The translations under genes were made by a program, and so were the position numbers. From NCBI GenBank assembly GCA_015487255.1, contig WFQA01000219.1, positions 1 to 11,843 of the forward strand: a DNA stretch of 11,843 bases, read 5' to 3'. Below are positions 6,263-11,843 of this stretch, piece after piece. The notes beneath the pieces were generated by a model, which did no database searches, had not been told where the DNA came from, and worked only from the letters and a program-made list of their open reading frames with translations. How positions within the stretch are numbered: position 1 is the first letter of the stretch; the number at the start of each line of letters is the position of its first letter. The stretch comes from Paracoccaceae bacterium (lineage in GTDB: Bacteria; Pseudomonadota; Alphaproteobacteria; Rhodobacterales; Rhodobacteraceae).

Positions 6263-7809
6263 TATGAAACCTCCCGTGCAGCCGCCGGCATTGGCGGAAC
6301 CGTGAAGCCCTTATTGGGCTTGTTGCCACCAAACATCGTGCCTTTGGAGATGCCGGTCGAGCAGCCATTGCCATCGGTAAAGCCGCAGCCGCCTTTGATA
6401 TCCTCAGCCGGCTCCACCATTTCACGATGCGCGGTCGGCACCACGAAACGGTCCTCATAATTGGCGATGGCCATGATGTGATACATATCCTCGATCAGCT
6501 CGGTGCTCATGCCAACCCGCTCGGCGATGCCCTCGTCAATGACACCATCCACGGTTTTGGAGCGCATATAGGCGCGCATGGCCAGCATCCGCTCCAGCGC
6601 GTTCACCACCGGGGCTTCATCGCCCGCGGTCAGCATATTGGCGAGGTAGCGCACCGGAATACGCAGGGATTTCACATCCGGCATATCGCGGTCAATGCCA
6701 ATGGCGCCCGCTTCAGCCGCGTTCTGAATCGGTGAAAGCGGCGGGATATACCAGACCATCGGCAGGGTGCGGTACTCCGGGTGCAGCGGGAAGGCTATTT
6801 TCCAGTCCATCGCCATTTTCCAGACCGGCGAGTTTTTCGCTGATTCAATCCAGTCTTGCGGCACACCGTCGGCCAATGCCTGTGCGGCCACCGCCGGGTC
6901 GTTGGGGTCAAGGAACATATCAAGCTGGGCCTGATACAAATCCTTTTCATTTGGCATATTGGCCATTTCCTCGATCCGGTCGGCGTCATAAAGCATTACC
7001 CCAAGGTAGCGGATCCGCCCGACGCAGGTTTCGGAGCATACTGTTGGCATGCCGCTTTCAATGCGCGGGTAACAAAAGGTGCATTTTTCCGATTTGCCGC
7101 TCTCCCAGTTGTAATAAACCTTTTTATAGGGGCAGCCGGAAACACACATGCGCCAGCCGCGGCACTTTTCCTGATCGATCAGCACGATGCCGTCTTCCTC
7201 GCGCTTGTAGATCGCGCCCGAGGGGCAAACCGAAACACAGGCCGGGTTGAGGCAATGCTCGCAGAGCCGGGGCAGATACATCATGAATGTATTCTCGTAT
7301 TCGCCGTAGATCTCCTTTTGCACGCCTTCGAAATTGTAATCCTTCGAGCGTTTTTCAAATTCGCCGCCAAGAATTTCCTCCCAGTTCGGGCCACCAACGA
7401 TCTTTTCCATGCGCTCGCCGGTCAGCTTGGAGCGCGGACGCGCGGTGGGGAAGGCCGGCATGTCGGGTGCCGATTTCAGGTGGTCGTAATCAAAATCGAA
7501 CGGCTCGTAATAATCGTCGATCTCGGGCAGATCGGGGTTGCCGAAAATCTTCGCCAATACCCGCCATTTGCTGCCCTGTTTGGGCTGGAGCTTGCCGGAT
7601 TTGCTCCGCTCCCAGCCGCCATTCCATTTGGCCTGGTTTTCCCAGTCTTTCGGGTAGCCGATGCCGGGTTTGGTTTCAACATTGTTGAACCATGCGTATT
7701 CAACCCCTTCCCGGCTGGTCCAGACGTTTTTGCAGGTGACCGAGCAGGTGTGGCACCCGATACATTTATCAAGGTTCAACACCATGCCTATTTGTGCGCG
7801 GATCTTCAT
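6262..7809 (-). CDS. narH: Respiratory nitrate reductase beta subunit, Fe-S electron carrier
   Basis: NarH passes electrons from the NarI hemes to NarG through three [4Fe-4S] clusters and one [3Fe-4S] cluster. The 515-residue product (E. coli 512) shows all four cysteine groups. Group one is C16, C19, C22, C26 (CIGCHTCSVTC). Group two is C183, C186, C191, C195. Group three is C216, W219, C222, C226, where Trp replaces the second Cys (CRGWRMC), the hallmark of the [3Fe-4S] cluster FS4. Group four is C243, C246, C258, C262. Positions are shifted by one from E. coli. There is no signal peptide or membrane helix, as expected for a cytoplasmic subunit. The ATG overlaps the narG stop (ATGA), with GGAGGC six bases upstream; the TAA shares a base with the narJ start. 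The C-terminal ~150 residues are the usual NarH extension with a Cys/Gly-rich patch (GGCGFTDGNGC). Confidence 0.98.
   Translation of the reverse strand: MKIRAQIGMVLNLDKCIGCHTCSVTCKNVWTSREGVEYAWFNNVETKPGIGYPKDWENQAKWNGGWERSKSGKLQPKQGSKWRVLAKIFGNPDLPEIDDYYEPFDFDYDHLKSAPDMPAFPTARPRSKLTGERMEKIVGGPNWEEILGGEFEKRSKDYNFEGVQKEIYGEYENTFMMYLPRLCEHCLNPACVSVCPSGAIYKREEDGIVLIDQEKCRGWRMCVSGCPYKKVYYNWESGKSEKCTFCYPRIESGMPTVCSETCVGRIRYLGVMLYDADRIEEMANMPNEKDLYQAQLDMFLDPNDPAVAAQALADGVPQDWIESAKNSPVWKMAMDWKIAFPLHPEYRTLPMVWYIPPLSPIQNAAEAGAIGIDRDMPDVKSLRIPVRYLANMLTAGDEAPVVNALERMLAMRAYMRSKTVDGVIDEGIAERVGMSTELIEDMYHIMAIANYEDRFVVPTAHREMVEPAEDIKGGCGFTDGNGCSTGISKGTMFGGNKPNKGFTVPPMPAAAREVS
6270..6275 (-). promoter_or_regulatory. 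Ribosome binding site of narJ (decides start)
   Basis: On the minus strand GGGAGG lies inside the end of narH, seven bases before the ATG at 6262-6260 and thirteen before the in-frame ATG two codons later. The shorter spacing favours the first ATG. Confidence 0.65.
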
Positions 7810-10800
7810 TGAGCTGCCTCCGTATTGCTAAGTGGCGTATCGAGCCAGTCGATTTTCTTCATTTTGCGGACAATCACAAACTCGTCGCGGTTGGAGCCAA
7901 CCGTGCCGTAGTAATTGAACCCGTAGGATTGCTGGGCATAGCCGCCAATCATATGGGTGGGTTTGACCGTGGCTCGGGTGACCGAGTTGTGGATCCCGCC
8001 CCTGAAGCCGGTTTTTTCAGAGCCGGGTGTGTTCACGATCTTTTCTTGTGCGTGATACATATAAATCGTGCCCTGTTTCATGCGCTGGCTCACAACAACC
8101 CGCGCGGTAAGCGCCCCGTTGGCGTTATAGACCTCGACCCAGTCGTTATCCTCCAGCCCCGCGGTTTTGGCGTCCACCTCCGAGACCCAGACCACCGGCC
8201 CGCCGCGATTGAGGGTCAGCATGTGCAGGTTGTCGGAATAGGTGCTATGAATACCCCATTTCTGGTGCGGGGTGATGAAGTTGAGCACCACATGGGGCTT
8301 GCCTTCCTCGCTGTTGAAATCCCCGTTGATGGTTTTGAGGTCCACCGGCGGGCGGTAGGTGCAGAAACCCTCGCCAAAGGCCAGCATCCATGCGTGGTCC
8401 TGATAGAGTTGTTGTCGCCCCGTCAGCGTGCGCCACGGGATCAGCTCATGCACGTTGGTGTAGCCCGCATTATAGCTCACATGCTCGCTTTCAATGCCCG
8501 ACCATGTCGGCGAGGAGATGATCTTGCGCGGCTGCGCGGCGATATCGTGGAAGCGGATCTTCTCGTCCTCTTTGGGCAAGGCAAGGTGGGCGTGCTCGCG
8601 CCCGGTGGCTTTACTCAACTCTTCCCACGCCTTCACCGCCACTTCGCCGTTGGTTTCAGGCGCCAGCATCAGAATCATCTCGCAGGCGTCAATCGCTGTG
8701 TCGAGTTTTGGCATGCCCTTGGCAACGGTATCTTCCAGCACCACCCCGTTGAGGTCGCGCAGGTGCTGCACCTCGACTTCGGTGTTCCAGTTGATGCCCT
8801 TGCCGCCATTGCCGAGCTTATCAAGCAAAGGCCCGGCGGAGGTGAATTTCGCGTAGATCTGCGAATAATCCCGCTCAACCGCGATGTAATTCGGCGCGGT
8901 TTTGCCGGGGATCAGCTCACACTCACCTTTCTTCCAGTCTTTGACACTGTCTTGCGCCAGTTCCATCGGGGTGTCGTGCAGGAGTGGCAGCTGCACCACG
9001 TCGGTTTCAACCCCCAGAATTTCAGGCGCGACCTCGGAGACCTTCTTGGCCAGGCCCTTGAAAATCTCCCAATCCGAGCGGCTTTCATAGGCCGGGTCCA
9101 CTGCCGCCTGCAGCGGGTGGATGAAGGGGTGCATGTCAGATGTGTTCATGTCATCCTTTTCATACCAGCTTGCGGTTGGCAGCACGATGTCGGCGTAAAC
9201 GGCGGTGGTGGACATGCGAAAATCAATCGTGACCAACAGGTCAAGCTTGCCCTCGGGGGCCTCCTCGTGCCATTTGGCCTCTTTTGGCATCCGGCCACCC
9301 TCAACGCCGAGGTCCTTGCCCATCACGCCGTTATCGGTGCCAAGCAGGTGCTTGATGAAATACTCATGCCCCTTGCCGGATGAACCAAGCAGGTTGGAGC
9401 GCCACACGAACAGGTTGCGCGGCCAGTTGGCCTCGTTGTCAGGGTCCTGACAGGACATTTCCAAGTCGCCAGCCACCAGTTGCTCGGCCACATATTCAGC
9501 GGCGGTTTTTCCGGCGGCCTTGGCGGCTTTGCCCACTTCCAGCGGGTTGGTTTTGAGCTGCGGCGCGCTTGGCAGCCAGCCCATGCGCTCGGCGCAGATG
9601 TTATAATCAATCAGGCTTGCATCCCAGTCGCCCTCGGGCGCGGTGGGCGAGAGGATCTCGTTGACATCAAGCTGCTCGTAGCGCCACTGATCCGTGTGGG
9701 CATACCACGCGGAGGTTGAGTTCATATGCCGTGGCGGGCGCGCCCAATCCAGCGCAAAGGCCAGAGGCTGCCAGCCGGTTTGCGGGCGCAGCTTTTCCTG
9801 CCCCACATAGTGGCTCCAGCCACCACCGGATTTACCGACGCAGCCACACATCACCAGCATGTTGATGATGCCGCGATAGTTCATATCCATGTGATACCAG
9901 TGGTTTAGCCCGGCCCCGAGAATGACCATCGAGCGGCCCTCGGTCTTTTCGGCATTGGTGGCAAATTCCCGCGCCACCGCTTCGATCTTCTCTGCCGGCA
10001 CGCCGGTGATCTTCTCGGCCCAGGCCGGGGTGTAGGGGATGTCCTTTGTGTAATCATCCGTTACCCAGTCACCGCCAAGGCCGCGATCAAGGCCGTAATT
10101 GGCGCAGAACAGATCAAACACTGTGGCGACAAGAAACTCCTTCTTGCCGGATTTGATCCGCTTGACCGGCACGTTTTTGGTCATCACATCCGGGTGCTCG
10201 CATTGGACAAAATTCTCGGTGGCATGGCCGCCAAAATATGGGAAATCAACTCCCAATACGTCGTCGCGGTCCTCCTCCTGAATGAAGCTGAGCTTCAGCT
10301 CGGTATCCGCCCCCTTGGCGCGTTCCTCGAGGTTCCACTCGCCATCCTCGCCCCAGCGATAACCGATGGTTCCATTGGGTGAGCAAAGCGCATTGGCCTT
10401 GCCATCCCAAGCCACGGTTTTCCATTCGGGGTTGTTTTTCTGGCCAAGCTTGCCAGCCAGATCATCAGCGCGCAAGAACCGCCCCGGCACCAGCCTGCCG
10501 TCTTTCTTCTCCAGCCGCACCAGCATCGGGAAGTCGGAATATTTGCGGGTGTAATCCTCGAAATAGGGGGCTTGGCGGTCCAGATGGAATTCGCGCAAAA
10601 TAACATGGCCCATCGCCATGGAAAGTGCCGAGTCCGTGCCCGCCTTCGGGGCCAGCCAGATATCGCCGAATTTGGCGGCTTCGGAATAATCCGGGCTGAT
10701 GACGGCGGATTTGGTGCCTTTGTAGCGCACCTCGGTATAAAAATGCGCATCCGGCGTGCGGGTTTGCGGCACGTTGGAACCCCAAAGCAGGAGGTAGCCG

Positions 10801-11540
10801 GCGTTATACCAATCAGCCGATTCAGGCACGTCGGTCTGCTCGCCCCATGTCATCGGAGAGGCGGGCGGCAGGTCGCAATACCAGTCATAAAAACTCATGC
10901 AGGTGCCGCCCATCAGGCTGAGATAGCGCGAGCCGGCGGCGTAGGAAACCATCGACATGGCGGGGATCGGCGAGAAGCCGAAAATCCGGTCCGGGCCGTA
11001 GGTTTTGGCGGTATAGGCGTTGGCGGCGGCGATGATCTCGTTGGCCTCGTCCCATGTGGCGCGCACAAAGCCGCCCTTGCCACGGGTTTTGGTGTAGCTG
11101 TCGCGGGTTGCCTTATCGTCCTGAATCGCCTTCCATGCGGCGGTGGCGCTCATGCTGGCGCGCAACTTGCGATACGCCTTCATCAGCGTGCCGCGCACCA
11201 GCGGGTTTTTCACCCGGTTGGCGGAATAGAGATACCAAGAATAGCTCGCGCCCCTTTGGCAGCCGCGCGGCTCGTGGTTGGGCATATCGGGGCGGGTGCG
11301 GGGGTAGTCGGTTTGCTGGGTTTCCCAGGTGACGATACCGGATTTGACGTAGATCTTCCAGCTGCACGACCCGGTGCAATTCACCCCGTGGGTGGAGCGC
11401 ACCACTTTGTCATGACGCCAGCGGTCGCGGTAGACATCCTCCCAGTCGCGGTTTTCGCGGGTGGTTTCACCATGGCCGTCGGAAAAGGTATCCAGCCGTT
11501 TTTGCTGGAAAAAGTTTAGGCGGTCGAGCAGGTGGCTCAT
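7806..11540 (-). CDS. narG: Respiratory nitrate reductase alpha subunit, molybdopterin catalytic subunit
   Basis: NarG reduces nitrate to nitrite at a Mo-bisMGD centre on the cytoplasmic side of the membrane. The 1244-residue product is near the E. coli length (1247) and aligns by eye along its whole length. The FS0 [4Fe-4S] ligands are His51, Cys55, Cys59 and Cys94 in HGVNCTGSC and EPRGCQRG; a His as first ligand is the mark of the membrane-bound Nar type rather than Nap or Nas. Asp223 in the WYCDLPPASP motif corresponds to the Asp that coordinates Mo (Asp222 in E. coli). Conserved cofactor-binding blocks include GSNVPQTRTPDAHF, GLNHWYHMDMNYRG, RSNLLGSSGKGHEY, WYEKDDMNTSDMHPF and the C-terminal NSVTRATVKPTHMIGGY. 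The N-terminus is the short Nar-type leader, not a cleaved Tat signal, so the enzyme faces the cytoplasm. GAGGAG eight bases upstream supports this ATG. The stop overlaps narH (ATGA). No truncation or frameshift is seen. Confidence 0.99.
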   Translation of the reverse strand: MSHLLDRLNFFQQKRLDTFSDGHGETTRENRDWEDVYRDRWRHDKVVRSTHGVNCTGSCSWKIYVKSGIVTWETQQTDYPRTRPDMPNHEPRGCQRGASYSWYLYSANRVKNPLVRGTLMKAYRKLRASMSATAAWKAIQDDKATRDSYTKTRGKGGFVRATWDEANEIIAAANAYTAKTYGPDRIFGFSPIPAMSMVSYAAGSRYLSLMGGTCMSFYDWYCDLPPASPMTWGEQTDVPESADWYNAGYLLLWGSNVPQTRTPDAHFYTEVRYKGTKSAVISPDYSEAAKFGDIWLAPKAGTDSALSMAMGHVILREFHLDRQAPYFEDYTRKYSDFPMLVRLEKKDGRLVPGRFLRADDLAGKLGQKNNPEWKTVAWDGKANALCSPNGTIGYRWGEDGEWNLEERAKGADTELKLSFIQEEDRDDVLGVDFPYFGGHATENFVQCEHPDVMTKNVPVKRIKSGKKEFLVATVFDLFCANYGLDRGLGGDWVTDDYTKDIPYTPAWAEKITGVPAEKIEAVAREFATNAEKTEGRSMVILGAGLNHWYHMDMNYRGIINMLVMCGCVGKSGGGWSHYVGQEKLRPQTGWQPLAFALDWARPPRHMNSTSAWYAHTDQWRYEQLDVNEILSPTAPEGDWDASLIDYNICAERMGWLPSAPQLKTNPLEVGKAAKAAGKTAAEYVAEQLVAGDLEMSCQDPDNEANWPRNLFVWRSNLLGSSGKGHEYFIKHLLGTDNGVMGKDLGVEGGRMPKEAKWHEEAPEGKLDLLVTIDFRMSTTAVYADIVLPTASWYEKDDMNTSDMHPFIHPLQAAVDPAYESRSDWEIFKGLAKKVSEVAPEILGVETDVVQLPLLHDTPMELAQDSVKDWKKGECELIPGKTAPNYIAVERDYSQIYAKFTSAGPLLDKLGNGGKGINWNTEVEVQHLRDLNGVVLEDTVAKGMPKLDTAIDACEMILMLAPETNGEVAVKAWEELSKATGREHAHLALPKEDEKIRFHDIAAQPRKIISSPTWSGIESEHVSYNAGYTNVHELIPWRTLTGRQQLYQDHAWMLAFGEGFCTYRPPVDLKTINGDFNSEEGKPHVVLNFITPHQKWGIHSTYSDNLHMLTLNRGGPVVWVSEVDAKTAGLEDNDWVEVYNANGALTARVVVSQRMKQGTIYMYHAQEKIVNTPGSEKTGFRGGIHNSVTRATVKPTHMIGGYAQQSYGFNYYGTVGSNRDEFVIVRKMKKIDWLDTPLSNTEAAQ

Positions 11541-11548
11541 TGGGTTTT

Positions 11549-11554
11549 CTCCTC
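11549..11554 (-). promoter_or_regulatory. Ribosome binding site of narG
   Basis: Minus strand GAGGAG, eight bases before the narG ATG, is the only good Shine-Dalgarno in the narK-narG gap and fixes the start. It lies 17 bases after the hairpin, so the hairpin does not cover it. Confidence 0.75.
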
Positions 11555-11571
11555 AATATTCTTTGTGGGTT

Positions 11572-11597
11572 CCTGCCCCGGCATGGGCCGGGGCAGG
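11572..11597 (-). promoter_or_regulatory. Perfect GC-rich hairpin between narK and narG
   Basis: Ten bases (CCTGCCCCGG) are followed by a six-base loop and the exact reverse complement, giving a very stable stem in the transcript of either strand. On the minus (operon) strand the 3' side runs into AACCCACAAAG, with no U-tract, so it is not a classic intrinsic terminator. It sits right after the narK stop and ends 31 bases before the narG ATG. Known roles of such intercistronic hairpins are protecting the upstream mRNA 3' end from exonucleases, marking a processing point, or partial attenuation; which applies is inference. Confidence 0.6.
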
Positions 11598-11603
11598 GGG
11601 AAT

Positions 11604-11843
11604 TTATGGGTTTTTCACATAGGCATTGGGCCGCAGATAAAACCACCAGTTGATGGCGATACAGAGCGCATAGAAGGCGGCAAAACCGTAAAGCGCGTAT
11701 TCCGGGGTGCCGTTGCCCATCTCTTCACCAAAGACTTTCGGGATGATGAAAGCCCCGTAAGCGGCGATGGCGGAGGTCCAGCCCAATACCGGCCCGGTTT
11801 GCTCTTTGTTGAAGACCATGCCGATGGTGCGGAAGGTTGAGCC
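11604..11843 (-). CDS. narK: Nitrate/nitrite transporter NarK, C-terminal fragment (5' end outside window)
   Basis: The minus-strand frame is open to the right edge and ends with TAA at 11606-11604, giving the last 79 residues. The sequence runs from STFRTIG through TGPVLGWTSAIAAYGAFIIP to a last membrane helix (about YGFAAFYALCIAINWWFYL) and a short polar tail. This is the end of the NarK/NNP group of the major facilitator superfamily: the GWTSAIAAYGAFIIPK segment is the conserved Gly/Ala-rich penultimate helix, and the last helix precedes LRPNAY. NarK imports nitrate and/or exports nitrite across the inner membrane, supplying NarG, whose active site is cytoplasmic. It lies 63 bases upstream of narG in the same direction, so the genes form a narK-narGHJI operon with its promoter outside the window. 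Whether it is a single or a fused NarK1-NarK2 protein cannot be told from this end. Confidence 0.93.
   Translation of the reverse strand, partial: GSTFRTIGMVFNKEQTGPVLGWTSAIAAYGAFIIPKVFGEEMGNGTPEYALYGFAAFYALCIAINWWFYLRPNAYVKNP

Noticed and set aside
6856..7812. A 318-codon + strand frame opposite narH
   Set aside because: Antisense to the cysteine-rich cluster region of narH, whose four ligand groups are all intact; no independent support.
7806..7830. Possible narGH fusion or frameshift at the narG end
   Set aside because: The overlap is the normal ATGA junction; narG reaches its usual C-terminus and narH has its own RBS.
7794..9383. A 529-codon open frame on the + strand opposite narG
   Set aside because: It lies wholly antisense to conserved narG codons, is rich in His, Arg, Gly and Val as expected from the complement of GC-rich coding DNA, and shows no domain. 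narG has full family support here.
10572..11519. A 315-codon open frame on the + strand opposite the start of narG
   Set aside because: Antisense to the FS0 and Mo-binding region of narG; low-complexity Gly/Ala/His composition and no recognisable motif.
11541..11603. Possible internal promoter or FNR-type site before narG
   Set aside because: The 63-base gap has no TTGAT-N4-ATCAA-like palindrome and no convincing -35/-10 pair; it holds only the hairpin and the RBS.

Overview
The window is GC-rich (about 60% by eye), almost fully coding, and holds two convergent gene blocks. It most likely comes from the chromosome of a denitrifying or nitrate-respiring proteobacterium. Gene order, codon use and the peptidyl-prolyl isomerase behind narI suggest an alphaproteobacterium, but this is an inference from style, not from a marker gene.

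Left block, + strand, 1 to 4029: a surface-glycan or protein-glycosylation module. It has the last ~100 codons of a GT4-type glycosyltransferase, then an 815-residue multidomain glycosyltransferase (GT4 domain, a degenerate GT2-like domain, a C-terminal probable beta-rich domain), then a 422-residue TPR protein. The first two genes overlap by ATGA and the third starts 12 bases after the second, so they look like one operon that began upstream of the window. The acceptor and the sugar cannot be read from the sequence.

Right block, - strand, 11843 down to 4060: a membrane-bound respiratory nitrate reductase operon, read right to left as narK (3' end only), narG, narH, narJ, narI and a cytosolic parvulin-type peptidyl-prolyl isomerase. 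NarK exchanges nitrate and nitrite across the membrane. NarG (Mo-bisMGD, FS0 cluster) reduces nitrate in the cytoplasm. NarH carries four Fe-S clusters from NarI to NarG. NarI is the di-heme quinol oxidase in the membrane. NarJ is the assembly chaperone, and the isomerase probably helps fold or mature the complex. All expected metal and heme ligands are present, so the enzyme looks functional. From narG to the isomerase every gene junction overlaps (ATGA, TAATG, ATGA, ATGA), giving a continuous chain of translational coupling.

The only real gaps are 63 bases between narK and narG, which contain a perfect 10-bp GC-rich hairpin, and 30 bases between the two convergent blocks, which contain a weak imperfect hairpin. 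The main nar promoter must lie upstream of narK, outside the window. I see no RNA genes, insertion sequences, CRISPR arrays or attachment sites. The nar half is well-known biology. The less described material is the multidomain glycosyltransferase with its TPR partner.
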